DNA of 64,000 bases from Pseudomonadota bacterium. GTDB lineage: Bacteria; Pseudomonadota; Gammaproteobacteria; Acidiferrobacterales; Acidiferrobacteraceae. Under the pieces are notes generated by a model. The model was not told where the DNA came from, ran no database searches, and was given only the letters and a program-made list of their open reading frames with translations. Below are positions 41,641 through 54,330 of this stretch, one piece after another. The stretch's first letter is position 1, and each line of letters opens with the position of its first letter. Position numbers and translations under genes: made by a program. Location: assembly GCA_021841585.1 (NCBI GenBank), contig JAKBUS010000001.1:38155-102154 (forward strand). The letters run 5' to 3'.

Positions 41641-42951
41641 CTACTTGCCGATGCAGAACTCCGAGAAGATGCGGCCGAGGAGGTCTTCGTTGGTGAAGCG
41701 GCCGATGATCTCGCCCACGCCTTCGTGGGCGAGCCGCAATTCCTCGGCGACCAGTTCGGCGCTCCCCTCCCCCTGGTGCACAAGCGCGGCGGCGATGGCG
41801 CGTTCGACCCTCTCGAGGGCCACGACATGACGGCGGCGGGCGGTAAATACACCCTCCGCCTCGCGGTCTTGGGCGGTGGCCAGGAAACGCGCGCGCAGCC
41901 CGGCGCGCAAGGCGGCGATGCCGGCGCCGGATGGCGCGCACACCGCATAGCCCTCGGGGCACGGGCCGCTTGCGCGCCCGCTGATATCGATCTTCGTATA
42001 GATGATGAGGCTCGCCGGCGGCGCCGGTGGTGGTTCTTGCTCACCGTCGTCGACGAGCCAGAGCACGCAGTCGGCTTGCGCCAAAGCGGCCTCGGCGCGC
42101 CGTATGCCTTCGCGTTCCACCGGGTCGTCGGTGGCGCGCAGCCCGGCGCTATCCGTTAGTTCCAGCGTGAGCCCCTCGATCACGACGCGTTCGCGGACCA
42201 GGTCGCGGGTGGTCCCCGGGTAGGGGCTCACGATCGCCGCCTCGTGACCGGCCAAGGCGTTGAACAACGTCGATTTTCCGGCGTTCGGGGGGCCGGCGAT
42301 CGCAACCCGCACCCCTTCTTGCAAGATGCGGCCCTCGCGCCCGCGGCGCGCGGCCTCGGCGATATCCGACGAGAGCGCCGTGAGGCTTGCGGTAAGCGCG
42401 GTGTCCTCGGCGATATCAAGGGCCTCGTCGGGAAAGTCGAGCGCCGCCTCCACATGGCAGCGCAGATCGGCAAGGCGCTCGTCCAAGGCCCGCACGATCG
42501 TGGAAAAGGCCCCCTGCAGGGTCTGAGCGGCGGCGCGCGCCGCGCCCTCGTGGGCGCTTTCTATGAGGTCGGCGACCGCCTCGGCCTGCACGAGATCGAT
42601 CTTGCCGTTGAGAAAGGCGCGCTCGGTGAATTCCCCGGGGCGCGCAGCTCGCGCCCCCAGGGCCACGAGGGCACGTATGAGGCGATCTTGGACCACGGGA
42701 CTGCCGTGGCCCTGTAGCTCAAGGACGTCCTCGCCGGTGAACGACCCGGGGGCCGGGAAGAACAGCGCCACGCCCTGGTCGAGCACCCGCCCCTCTTCAT
42801 CGCGGAACACCGAGAGCGTGGCGACGCGCGCGGGCGGGACCGCCGCGAGGACCGCCAGGGCGAGACGCGGCGCGAGTGGACCGGAGACGCGCACGATGCC
42901 GATACCGCCCATGCCAGGGGGTGTGGCGATCGCGCAGATCGTGTCGATCAA
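41641..42951 (-). CDS. mnmE: tRNA uridine-5-carboxymethylaminomethyl modification GTPase
   Basis: 436-aa GTPase partner of MnmG. N-terminal tetrahydrofolate-binding domain: DTICAIATPPGMGGIGIVRVSGP cut here at GGIG, and FPAPGSFTGEDVLELQGHG. The inserted G domain has IAGPPNAGKSTLFNAL, the K-loop switch PGTTRDLVRE, DSAGLR, and a G4 variant IYTKID. The C-terminal motif FCIGK with the catalytic Cys is intact. It is slightly shorter than E. coli MnmE (454 aa). Confidence 0.95.
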   Translation of the reverse strand: MIDTICAIATPPGMGGIGIVRVSGPLAPRLALAVLAAVPPARVATLSVFRDEEGRVLDQGVALFFPAPGSFTGEDVLELQGHGSPVVQDRLIRALVALGARAARPGEFTERAFLNGKIDLVQAEAVADLIESAHEGAARAAAQTLQGAFSTIVRALDERLADLRCHVEAALDFPDEALDIAEDTALTASLTALSSDIAEAARRGREGRILQEGVRVAIAGPPNAGKSTLFNALAGHEAAIVSPYPGTTRDLVRERVVIEGLTLELTDSAGLRATDDPVEREGIRRAEAALAQADCVLWLVDDGEQEPPPAPPASLIIYTKIDISGRASGPCPEGYAVCAPSGAGIAALRAGLRARFLATAQDREAEGVFTARRRHVVALERVERAIAAALVHQGEGSAELVAEELRLAHEGVGEIIGRFTNEDLLGRIFSEFCIGK

Positions 42952-42961
42952 CCGGCGCCCT

Positions 42962-44590
42962 TCAGCCCTTGTCCACGCGGCGCATCACCCACTGCTGCTG
43001 GAGGATGGACAAGACATTATTCGTGACCCAGTACAGCACCAGGCCCGCCGGGAAGAACAGGAAGAACGCGGTGAATACCACCGGCATCACCATCATCACC
43101 TTGCGCTGCGTGGGATCCATCATGGCCGGGTTCAACATCTGTTGAACGAGCATGGAGATCCCCATGAGGATGGGCAGCACGAAGTAGGGGTCGGGCGCCG
43201 CGAGATTATGAATCCACAGCATGAAGGGGGCGTCACGCAGCGCCACGCTGTCGAGCAAGACCCAGTAGAGGGCGATAAAGACCGGGATCTGGACGATCAT
43301 CGGCAGACAGCCGCCCAGCGGATTCATTTTCTCGGTCTTGTAGAGCTCCATCATGGCCTGCTGGAGCGCGGTCTTGTCGGAGCCGTGTCGCTCCTTCAAG
43401 GCGGCCATGCGCGGCTGGAGTTTGCGCATCTTGGCCATCGACTTGAAGCTAGCCGCCGACAGCGGAAAGAAGATCAACTTGATAAGGACCGTGAGCAGGA
43501 TGATGGATACGCCCCAGTTGCCGACCACGCGCTCGATGTGCGCAAGCACCCAGTAGAGGGGTTGGGCGAGCACGGTGAGCCAACCGTAATCGACGGTGAG
43601 GTTGAGGCCTGGGGCAACCTTACTCAACACGGATGGCTTTTTGGGACCGAGAAAGAGGCGGGTCTTCAACACCACGGTGTGGCCAGGGGCCACCACCACC
43701 GGCCGGGCGGTCTTGTAGCCGATGATGTAGCGGGGACCCGCGAGCACCGAACTATAGAAAATGGCCGGCTGCGCCGGGGCGGGGATCGCCGCCCCGAGGA
43801 AGTAGTGTTGCGAAACCGCCACCCACCCGCCGCTCGCGGTGAGGTGCAGCGGGTGTTTGACCATGCGCGGAAATGGCAGCTTATGGTATTTGTGGGCGGG
43901 GCTATAGAAGGCCGCGCCGACATAAATGGGGGCGGAGTGCAGGAAGTGCGACGGCGGCGCCGGGCTGTGGACGAACTGGTTGTAGAGATAGACCATCAGC
44001 GGCTTGTGGCCGGTATTGGAAACGGCATAGCGCACCGGTACGGTATAGCTCGAGGGCGCGAAGGTATAGGTCTTCACGACCCGGACGGCGCCCTTGTGCC
44101 AGCGGAATCGGACACGCACGGGCTTGGTATCGGCGGTGATGCGGGAACCGGCGTGGCGGGTAGCATATACGGTGGTATGGTTCGGCAACGGCACGCGCCC
44201 GAGCAGGCCGTTCTCGTTGATAAACACCCGGCGCCCGCTCGGTTTGAGCAGGGCATAGGGGCGTCTCGCGTGACTTTTGTCGGCGAAATAGCCGTGCAAG
44301 ACCAGGCGGGAAATATCGGCACCCTGGGTGTCGAGGGTAGCGGTCAGGACCCGGGTCTTCACCACCAGCGAGGCGGCGTGAGTCGTCACGGGGGCTATGG
44401 CGTGTGTAGGCGCGGGGGGCGCAACGGCCGCGGGGGCGCTCGGGGGGACGGCCTGACCTGGGGCCGCGGGCAGGGCGCTCGTGGTAGCCACCGGATGGGT
44501 CACCGGGGTGTGCCAGTGTTGCCAGTCGGTCCATAGGAAAAACAGGATGACGGCTAGCAGGATGTAGAGTACCGGACGATAGCTATTCAT
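42962..44590 (-). CDS. yidC: Membrane protein insertase YidC
   Basis: 542 aa. An N-terminal signal-anchor helix (RPVLYILLAVILFFLW) is followed by a large periplasmic P1 domain (residues about 30-345). Then come the five conserved insertase helices, with the hydrophilic-groove Arg region in SFKSMAKMRKLQPRM and NPLGGCLPMIVQIPVFIALYW. P1 contains roughly seven Asp/Glu against more than thirty Lys/Arg and many His, far more basic than in E. coli. ATG at 44590 preferred to the upstream ATG at 44608. Confidence 0.95.
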   Translation of the reverse strand: MNSYRPVLYILLAVILFFLWTDWQHWHTPVTHPVATTSALPAAPGQAVPPSAPAAVAPPAPTHAIAPVTTHAASLVVKTRVLTATLDTQGADISRLVLHGYFADKSHARRPYALLKPSGRRVFINENGLLGRVPLPNHTTVYATRHAGSRITADTKPVRVRFRWHKGAVRVVKTYTFAPSSYTVPVRYAVSNTGHKPLMVYLYNQFVHSPAPPSHFLHSAPIYVGAAFYSPAHKYHKLPFPRMVKHPLHLTASGGWVAVSQHYFLGAAIPAPAQPAIFYSSVLAGPRYIIGYKTARPVVVAPGHTVVLKTRLFLGPKKPSVLSKVAPGLNLTVDYGWLTVLAQPLYWVLAHIERVVGNWGVSIILLTVLIKLIFFPLSAASFKSMAKMRKLQPRMAALKERHGSDKTALQQAMMELYKTEKMNPLGGCLPMIVQIPVFIALYWVLLDSVALRDAPFMLWIHNLAAPDPYFVLPILMGISMLVQQMLNPAMMDPTQRKVMMVMPVVFTAFFLFFPAGLVLYWVTNNVLSILQQQWVMRRVDKG

Positions 44591-44610
44591 GATCGGGGTT
44601 TCAAACAACC

Positions 44611-44823
44611 TCAGCGAGGAACGGGGTCATGCCCGCCGGCGTGCCACGGATGGCAGCGGGCGATGCGTTTCACGGCAAGCCAGAGGCCGCGCAGCGGCCC
44701 GTGGCGATCTATAGCCTCAATGGCATAGGCCGAGCAGGTCGGTTGATACCGGCAATGCGCGCCGAGCCATGGGCTTATGAAATATTGATAGCCGCGAATC
44801 ACTTGTATCAGGGTTTTGCGCAT
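44611..44823 (-). CDS. yidD: Membrane protein insertion efficiency factor YidD
   Basis: 70-aa protein: [20 protein letters not shown], then [14 protein letters not shown] and [12 protein letters not shown], the full conserved signature with its three Cys. It has an amphipathic N-terminal helix. Starts inside the end of rnpA (16-bp overlap) and is followed by yidC after 20 bp. Confidence 0.93.
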   Translation of the reverse strand: MRKTLIQVIRGYQYFISPWLGAHCRYQPTCSAYAIEAIDRHGPLRGLWLAVKRIARCHPWHAGGHDPVPR

Positions 44824-45173
44824 AAACGACAGATCTTCTGCGACAGGGACCCCAAGGCCTCGGTGAAGGCCTTGGGGTCCGCGCGGACCGCGTCGGGATA
44901 GGCGACGACCACAAAATCCAGGGGATGCAGGCGGGCCTGTTCACGGCGGAAGTATTCCCGAATCCGTCGCTTGATCTTATTCCTTACAACGGCCTTGCGC
45001 GAGACCTTGCGGGATACGGCGAGGCCTAAACGGGGATGCTCAAGGCCGCTTGCCAGGGCCAGGATCCCCATGAAGGGGTGGCGGACCTTTTTGCCGGTCT
45101 TGAATATCTCCTGATAACGCTCGGGATCCGTCAGGCGCGCATACCGCGGGAAAGCTTGGGCGCCCCGAGTCAC
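44808..45173 (-). CDS. rnpA: Ribonuclease P protein component
   Basis: 121-aa basic protein that binds RNase P RNA for 5' tRNA maturation. The RNR motif is [18 protein letters not shown]. The hydrophobic cleft segment [19 protein letters not shown]-like (here [19 protein letters not shown]) and LGLAVSRKV are conserved. It lies 6 bp after rpmH and shares its promoter. Confidence 0.95.
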   Translation of the reverse strand: MTRGAQAFPRYARLTDPERYQEIFKTGKKVRHPFMGILALASGLEHPRLGLAVSRKVSRKAVVRNKIKRRIREYFRREQARLHPLDFVVVAYPDAVRADPKAFTEALGSLSQKICRLCAKP

Positions 45174-45179
45174 CGCACG

Positions 45180-45314
45180 TCAGGCGCTGAGACGCGAGCG
45201 GCCCTTGGCGCGCCGCGCGTTGATGACAGCGCGCCCGCCGGGCGTGCTCATGCGCGCGCGGAAACCGTGAGTGCGTTTACGCTTTAGGACGCTGGGCTGG
45301 AATGTTCTTTTCAT
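45180..45314 (-). CDS. rpmH: 50S ribosomal protein L34
   Basis: 44-aa protein read directly from the minus strand: [20 protein letters not shown], then [20 protein letters not shown] and RLSA. This is the complete L34 signature. It lies below the usual ORF length cut. First gene of the rpmH-rnpA-yidD-yidC unit, preceded by a strong promoter. Confidence 0.97.
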   Translation of the reverse strand: MKRTFQPSVLKRKRTHGFRARMSTPGGRAVINARRAKGRSRLSA

Positions 45315-45354
45315 GGCAAACCCTTATAAAGTCAATGAGTCTCAAAAGGCCGGA

Positions 45355-45383
45355 ACACTACGAGGTCCGCACGCATTTGTCAA
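45355..45383 (-). promoter_or_regulatory. Sigma-70 promoter of rpmH-rnpA
   Basis: Minus strand: perfect -35 TTGACA (45378-45383), 17-bp spacer, -10 TAGTGT (45355-45360, three of six consensus bases). Start expected about 35 bp before the rpmH ATG. Confidence 0.65.
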
Positions 45384-45417
45384 CGGCAGGCCCGGCGGGG
45401 GAAAGAGTTTTGATATC

Positions 45418-45446
45418 TTGTGGATAACTTGGGCCGGCCCTAGACT
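45418..45446 (+). promoter_or_regulatory. Putative dnaA promoter overlapped by a DnaA box
   Basis: Plus strand: -35 TTGTGG (45418-45423), 17-bp spacer, -10 TAGACT (45441-45446). The -35 region is part of TGTGGATAA (45419-45427), the reverse complement of a perfect DnaA box TTATCCACA. This layout would allow DnaA to repress its own gene. The boxes are moderate matches, so the promoter is inferred. Confidence 0.5.
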
Positions 45447-45483
45447 ATCCGCCCTGCCCCCTTCTCTATCAGGTTGTGATGCC

Positions 45484-46812
45484 GTGAGTCAGCCGACCGT
45501 CTGGAAAAAATGTTTGGACCGGCTCGAAGAGGAGCTGTCCGCGCAACAATTCAATACCTGGATCCGGCCGCTGCAGGCCGAGTGGGAGAAAAACTGTCTA
45601 CGGTTGCTCGCCCCCAACCGCTTTGTGACGGAATGGGTAAAGGACCGGTTCGCCGAGCGGATCGCCGAACTGGCAGCACAATATCAGGGCGGGTCGGGGG
45701 CTGTAAGCGTCATCGTGCAAGTGGGGAGCGCATCGGCAAAGAACGCGGCGCCGCCGAAAACTGTGAGCACCACGCGCCGCGAGACGCCGCAGAGTTCACG
45801 TCTCAATCCGGATTTTACCTTTGAGACCCATATCGAGGGAAAGTCCAACCAGCTGGCCCGCGCGGCCGCCCGCCAGGTCGGCGAGAACCCCGGCGGTGCC
45901 TACAATCCTCTTTTCATATATGGGGGCGTCGGGTTAGGAAAGACTCACTTAATGCAAGCGGCCGGCAATCTACTGACCACCCATAAGCGTGAGGCACGGG
46001 TGTCCTATGTCCATTCCGAACGGTTCGTGGCGGATATGGTGAAGGCCTTACAGCACAACGCCATCAACGAGTTTAAAAAACATTACCGCTCGCTCGATGC
46101 CCTATTGATTGATGACATTCAATTTTTTGCCGGCAAGGAACGTTCGCAAGAGGAATTCTTCCACACATTCAACGCCCTACTCGAAGGCCAGAAACAGGTC
46201 ATTATTACCGCCGATCGCTTCCCCAAGGAGTTTGTGGGTGTCGAGGAACGCTTGGTGTCACGGTTTGGTTCAGGGCTTACGGTCTCGATAGAGCCGCCGG
46301 AATTGGAGACCCGTGTCGCCATCTTGATTAAGAAGGCGCAGCAAGAAGGGATCCCCTTGCGCGACGAGGTCGCGTTTTTTATCGCCAAGCGCGTACGTTC
46401 CAATGTGCGAGAGCTGGAAGGGGCGCTGCGCCGTGTCATGGCGAGCGCCAACTTCACGGGCCGCGCCATTGACCTGACGCTCGCCGCCGAGAGCCTTAAA
46501 GACCTCCTCGCTTTTCAGGAACGACTCGTCACTATCGCTAATATTCAAAAGATGGTGGCCGAGTACTTCAAGATCCGGGTATCGGATCTCAGCGCCAAGA
46601 GCCGATCGCGTCAGGTCACGCGTCCCCGGCAGATTGCCATGGCGCTTTCCAAGGAATTAACCAACCACAGTCTCCCCGAAATCGGTAAGGAATTCGGGGG
46701 ACGTGATCACTCCACGGTCATTCATGCGTGCCGAAAGGTCAGCGAGCTTATAGAAGGGGACCCACGGATCAAGGAAGATTACGCGAACCTGACGCGGATA
46801 TTGACGACATAA
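45484..46812 (+). CDS. dnaA: Chromosomal replication initiator protein DnaA
   Basis: 442 aa from GTG at 45484. Domain [25 protein letters not shown] broken at QQF. Domain III AAA+: [17 protein letters not shown] (Walker A), [13 protein letters not shown] (Walker B), and the sensor and arginine-finger regions. Domain [24 protein letters not shown] with the DnaA signature [15 protein letters not shown]. The frame extends upstream to 45271, but only the GTG gives the family N-terminus; a nearby ATG is out of frame. Confidence 0.97.
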   Translation: MSQPTVWKKCLDRLEEELSAQQFNTWIRPLQAEWEKNCLRLLAPNRFVTEWVKDRFAERIAELAAQYQGGSGAVSVIVQVGSASAKNAAPPKTVSTTRRETPQSSRLNPDFTFETHIEGKSNQLARAAARQVGENPGGAYNPLFIYGGVGLGKTHLMQAAGNLLTTHKREARVSYVHSERFVADMVKALQHNAINEFKKHYRSLDALLIDDIQFFAGKERSQEEFFHTFNALLEGQKQVIITADRFPKEFVGVEERLVSRFGSGLTVSIEPPELETRVAILIKKAQQEGIPLRDEVAFFIAKRVRSNVRELEGALRRVMASANFTGRAIDLTLAAESLKDLLAFQERLVTIANIQKMVAEYFKIRVSDLSAKSRSRQVTRPRQIAMALSKELTNHSLPEIGKEFGGRDHSTVIHACRKVSELIEGDPRIKEDYANLTRILTT

Positions 46813-47052
46813 GCTGTGCATGAAAAAGGAGAAATCGGGCTTTTTCTGGAAAGCCGGGTTTTATGCACATCTGTCCACAAGCTTACCCACAGTCGGGGAC
46901 GATAGTTATACCGGGGTTATGGGTGACGATTAACGCTCGGATACCAGCTAAAGAGAGGGTTATCCACAGAAAAGGTGGGGCGTAATAATAAAAACAACAA
47001 AAGAGAGATCTATAAACCGTTTGTTACAGACGAAGAGGATAACGGTATCCAT
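46813..47052. other. Probable replication origin (oriC) in the dnaA-dnaN spacer
   Basis: Two sites match the DnaA-box consensus TTATNCACA: TTATGCACA (46861-46869) and TTATCCACA (46960-46968). TTACCCACA (46883-46891) differs by one base and CTGTCCACA (46871-46879) by two. An A/T-rich stretch, striking in this GC-rich sequence, runs from about 46980 to 47030 next to the perfect box and could be the unwinding element. Position between dnaA and dnaN agrees with known origins in related bacteria. Function not proven. Confidence 0.7.
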
Positions 47053-48156
47053 ATGCGGATTAACGTAGCGCGTGACGACCTTCTAAAGGCCTTGAGTGTG
47101 GTGGGGAGTGTGGTGGAGAGAAGGCAAGCGAAGCCGATCTTGACGCACATATTATTAACGGCGGGTGATGGCGAGATCGTGCTTACCGGGACCGACTTGG
47201 AACTCGAGGTCGTGGCGCGCTGCCCGGCCGAGGTTCAGGAGCCGGGTAAGGTGACGGTGCCCGGGAGGAAGTTCCTCGATATCGTCCGGACCCTGCCGGC
47301 GGAAAGCCAGTTGCGGTGCCAGATGGAAGGCGGGCGGTTTCGTGTGGCGATGGGGAAAAGCCGCTTTCAGTTGGCCACGCTGCCCGTGGAAGATTTTCCG
47401 AATCTCATGGATATTCAATGGGATATGACATTTTTGATGGCGCGGGCCGACCTTAGGCGCGCGATCGAGAAGACACAGTTTTGCATGGCGCAACAAGATG
47501 TGCGGTATTACCTGAATGGGGTGATGCTGGAGATGAGTGGCCGGGCATTGAGGGCAGTGGCCGCGGATGGGCATCGGCTGGCGTTGTGCGCGGCGGAGAT
47601 GGGGAGTGAGATTTCGGGGGAACGGCAGGTGATCGTGCCGCGCAAGGCGGTGGCGGAGATGGGCCGGTTCCTGGGGGATGGAAGCGTTCCGGTGGAGGTC
47701 GGCCTGTCGGCGAACCATATCCGGGTGTCGCAGGACAATTTGGTGTTCGTATCGAAGCTAGTCGACGGCCGATTCCCGGATTATCACCGGGTCATACCGC
47801 AGACCGTGAAGCATGAGGTGGCTTTGCCGCGCGGGCCGATATTGGAGATGTTGGGGCGCGTGGGTGTCGTGTCGACAGAGAAGTTTCGTGGGATCCGACT
47901 GCGGTTCCAAGGAAATATACTTGCGGCCAGTGCGACCAACACGGATCGCGATGAGGCCTGGGAGGAGTTGGAATTGACGGGGCCGGTGCCGGAGCTGGAG
48001 ATAGGGTTTAATGTGACCTACCTGGTGGAGGCGATCTCGGCGCTCGAGGAAGACGAGTTCATGTTCGGTTGGAACGACAGCAACGGCGGGGTGAGATTGA
48101 AGGCCGGGAAGTCGGGCGATGATCAGGTCTATGTGGTGATGCCGGTGCGTCTCTAG
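47053..48156 (+). CDS. dnaN: DNA polymerase III beta sliding clamp
   Basis: 367 aa in three clamp repeats. N-terminus MRINVARDDLLKALSVVGSV-type, with VERRQAKPILTHILL and GTDLELEV. The C-terminus YVVMPVRL is the conserved clamp end. ATG at 47053 is used; a GTG at 46975 would add a Lys/Asn-rich leader encoded by the A/T-rich origin DNA, which is unlikely. Confidence 0.96.
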   Translation: MRINVARDDLLKALSVVGSVVERRQAKPILTHILLTAGDGEIVLTGTDLELEVVARCPAEVQEPGKVTVPGRKFLDIVRTLPAESQLRCQMEGGRFRVAMGKSRFQLATLPVEDFPNLMDIQWDMTFLMARADLRRAIEKTQFCMAQQDVRYYLNGVMLEMSGRALRAVAADGHRLALCAAEMGSEISGERQVIVPRKAVAEMGRFLGDGSVPVEVGLSANHIRVSQDNLVFVSKLVDGRFPDYHRVIPQTVKHEVALPRGPILEMLGRVGVVSTEKFRGIRLRFQGNILAASATNTDRDEAWEELELTGPVPELEIGFNVTYLVEAISALEEDEFMFGWNDSNGGVRLKAGKSGDDQVYVVMPVRL

Positions 48157-48191
48157 GAGGAAGAAGGGGGCGCTTCGCGCGGGATGATGTT

Positions 48192-51705
<3,514 letters not shown>

Positions 51706-51711
51706 GGTTTT

Positions 51712-51948
51712 ATGGATGACGATGCCTACCGACCGATCCCGTGCGCGACCCAGGATCGGTATGAGCGCGCCATTATCACCGGGCAGCCGCTGGCCTTAAA
51801 CTGGCCTTACGGCGACCACCGAATCGATGACCGCGTGCGGGTCCTCGATCTAGAGACCTCTCAAGGGGTCGAGTATGTGCGCTTCATGGACAGCCGCGGC
51901 CGCCTCCATTGCGTGCGGCTAGACCACGTGCGCCTCCACGACGACTGA
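51712..51948 (+). CDS. rof: Rof-like Rho-binding antiterminator
   Basis: 78 aa, acidic. The layout YRPIPCATQDRYERAIITGQ, then VRVLDLETSQGVEYVRFMDS and LHCVRLDHVRLHDD follows E. coli Rof (YxPIxCxxYDxLE..., VEYL, LRLDKI). Rof inhibits Rho by binding its primary RNA site. The gene starts 6 bp after gyrB. The conserved Cys and the final LD(H/K) are present; the central part is diverged. Confidence 0.6.
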   Translation: MDDDAYRPIPCATQDRYERAIITGQPLALNWPYGDHRIDDRVRVLDLETSQGVEYVRFMDSRGRLHCVRLDHVRLHDD

Positions 51949-52235
51949 GCTTCGGCGCCCCTACGGCGCTCGCGGACACCAGCCCACGCCACCCCTGCGG
52001 CCCGCAGGTCGTAGTCGATCCGCGTCCACCGCCGTCTGTTCGCGCACCTTGTGCTGACACAACGCCGGCGCGGGCGAAAGTCGTGGCGCAGGGTGTCTCG
52101 GCGGGCGTTGCGGACATGATCGTATTCGGCGAGCGCCGGCATCCCTTCGAAATCCTGCACGGCGTGCCCCTAACGCCTCAACGAGTCGAATAAAGAAAGA
52201 CCGGACCTTCAGTTCGCGGCTTGCCTCAAGAGCGG

Positions 52236-53279
52236 ATGGTCGACACCGAACCCCCTGGCCGCCGGCCGGAGGCAGGTCCCCGGCCCCCGAGGCTCGGCGA
52301 CGCCGTTTTCAATGTCGGTACACAACCCAAAAAAGCGGAACCAAAAAATCCCCGCGGTGCCGACGCTGCCTTGCCCAAAGCAAAATTGACAAGCCCATCG
52401 CTCTTTGCCAATATTTTCGCAAGGCTCGCAAAACTTGCTCAGAGGCCGTCGGCCGATAAACCTCCGCCACCGGACGGGCGCCTCATGACACCCAGTGCCC
52501 TCGTTTCTCCGCCCCCCACCTACACCGTTGCCTACACCCAGCATGCCGGCAAGATTCGCGGTCATGCCCAGCAGGACTGCCTATGGGCGGGAGAATCCAT
52601 CTGGCAATGTGACGATCTGCCCGTGTCCGCCTACACGACGAATGCCCTGGCGCTATGTGTGGCGGTGGCCGATGGCGTGAGCGTAAGCCCAGCCCCCGCC
52701 AAAGCAAGCCAGGTCGTCATGGCGGCTTTGGCGAAAGAGTTCGCGCAGGGTCATGCCCTGGACGCCCGACTGGCCCGCCGTCTCCAGGCCCGTTTATGCG
52801 ATACCTTGGCCCATCACGGACGTACCCGTGGCTCAGCCACCACCCTCGCCGCCGTTCACCTTCACCCTCCGTACGCCACGATGCTCAATGTCGGCGACAG
52901 CCGCGTCTACCAAGTCACCGCGCAGAACCACTGGACCCAGCTCTCTCGGGATCACACCGTGCTGAATACCTTGATCGAAAAGGGGGAAGCCGACCCAAAC
53001 ACCCAATACGCCAGCTTCTACGGCGCGCTGGATTCCTGTCTGATCGCCGACGAGGAGGAGGCCGATTTCCGAATCCATACCTGCACCATCATTTTGGCGC
53101 TCGCGGACACCCTCGTCATTTGCACCGATGGGGTTCATGACACCCTGGGACACAAACTCGCCAGCTTGTTCGACCCGCAACAATCTTTGACCGAGCAAGT
53201 GACCCGCTGGCGAAAGGCCGTTCTCAAGGCCGGCGCCCCGGATAACCTGTCGCTGATCGCCGTGCGGGCCGCGTCATAG
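52236..53279 (+). CDS. PP2C-family protein serine/threonine phosphatase
   Basis: 347 aa. Residues about 1-90 are a Pro/Lys-rich, disordered leader. The PP2C domain has all metal-binding Asp sites: GHAQQDCLW, CVAVADGVS, GSATTLAAV, MLNVGDSRVYQV, LVICTDGVHD and the final GAPDNLSLIAV. No kinase, FHA or VWA gene is adjacent, so its target is unknown. ATG at 52236 preferred to TTG at 52221. It converges on trmB. Confidence 0.85.
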   Translation: MVDTEPPGRRPEAGPRPPRLGDAVFNVGTQPKKAEPKNPRGADAALPKAKLTSPSLFANIFARLAKLAQRPSADKPPPPDGRLMTPSALVSPPPTYTVAYTQHAGKIRGHAQQDCLWAGESIWQCDDLPVSAYTTNALALCVAVADGVSVSPAPAKASQVVMAALAKEFAQGHALDARLARRLQARLCDTLAHHGRTRGSATTLAAVHLHPPYATMLNVGDSRVYQVTAQNHWTQLSRDHTVLNTLIEKGEADPNTQYASFYGALDSCLIADEEEADFRIHTCTIILALADTLVICTDGVHDTLGHKLASLFDPQQSLTEQVTRWRKAVLKAGAPDNLSLIAVRAAS

Positions 53280-53667
53280 CAATAACGATCCAAAAGTCCC
53301 TTGCCACACAACAATAACCGAGGCTTCAGTAACCGCGCCCTGTGTGCCCTACCGCAGGCCTCATACCGATCAAGCGCAGCGCGCGCTTGGCAAAAACCGT
53401 AAGACCCAGAGCCCACTCGAGTGCTTCGCAAAATACGGCCTAGCCTCGATCATCCACCCCATGAACGGCCAAACGGCCTCTGCGAGGGCCATTCCTGTCG
53501 CCAAACCTGCGTTGCGCCTTTTCCGACCAGCGTCCCGTCAGCGCCACCTCTGGCTTTACGGGTGACGGTTATGGGGTGACCACCCATTAACTTGCGGGAC
53601 ACAACCGCGCGCCCCGTTGCCGAAGGTCCCTAGAGTCCGCCCCCGCAGCCGCCACGTCCTGCCCCCT
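53280..53667. other. Intergenic stretch between converging PP2C and trmB genes
   Basis: 388 bp with no supported gene on either strand. An imperfect inverted repeat (TTATGGG, 7-nt loop, CCCATTAA) lies at about 53568-53590; it has no T-run on either side. Confidence 0.3.
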
Positions 53668-54330
53668 TCAGGTCGCGCCGCCCCTTTTAGTAAATCGCAG
53701 ATCGCGGGCCGCCTGCCCGAGTCTCAGGCCGCGCCGCTCAAACCGCGTCCACGGACGCGCCCCCCTACCCTCCTCGCCCAAGGTCAAGGCCGGAACCGAC
53801 GACGCCGCTTCAAGCATGGCATCGGCGTAAGGCGCCCAGTCCGTGGCCATGTGCAACACCCCTCCGGGGCGCAAAATGCGCGCCACCTCCCGGAGGAATG
53901 GGCTCTGCACCAGGCGCCGCTTATGGTGGCGGGTCTTTGGCCAGGGGTCGGGAAAAAACACCTGCACGGCCCCAATCCGTCCATCGGGGATCTGGCGCAA
54001 CAGCACCTGCACGTCCGCCTCAATCACGCGTACGTTCGCAAGCCCCGCCTGCTCAATGCCACGCAACACCTTAACAAGCCCCGCGCGATAGACCTCGACC
54101 CCGACATAATCGCGTGCCGAATCGCCTGCCGCCAAAGTCAGTAACGACTCACCATCTCCAAACCCAATATCCAAAACGACTTCCCGGCTCCCCTCTCCGA
54201 GCCTGTGCCACTCATGGTCGGCGATCGCTAGTCGTCCCCACAGGCGTTCGCGCGCGGCCTTTGCCGCGTCGCCCAGGGGCCGTTCCCGACGCGCGTAGCT
54301 GCGGATCTCGCGTGCCGGAAAGCCGTTCAC
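53668..54330 (-). CDS. trmB: tRNA (guanine-46-N7)-methyltransferase
   Basis: 220 aa. SAM-binding [17 protein letters not shown], then [37 protein letters not shown], the TrmB signature, and [11 protein letters not shown]. Start overlaps the thiG stop by 4 bp. The order thiS-thiG-trmB is common in beta- and gammaproteobacteria. Confidence 0.95.
   Translation of the reverse strand: MNGFPAREIRSYARRERPLGDAAKAARERLWGRLAIADHEWHRLGEGSREVVLDIGFGDGESLLTLAAGDSARDYVGVEVYRAGLVKVLRGIEQAGLANVRVIEADVQVLLRQIPDGRIGAVQVFFPDPWPKTRHHKRRLVQSPFLREVARILRPGGVLHMATDWAPYADAMLEAASSVPALTLGEEGRGARPWTRFERRGLRLGQAARDLRFTKRGGAT

Noticed and set aside
42563-44536. A plus-strand open frame of 657 codons opposite mnmE and yidC
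   Set aside because: Antisense to certain genes; the low-complexity His/Arg/Gly product is typical of a shadow frame.
51949-52220. A short open frame after rof (GERRHPFEILHGVPL region)
   Set aside because: No ribosome-binding site, no family resemblance, and composition like intergenic DNA. It may be a relic, but I cannot support it.
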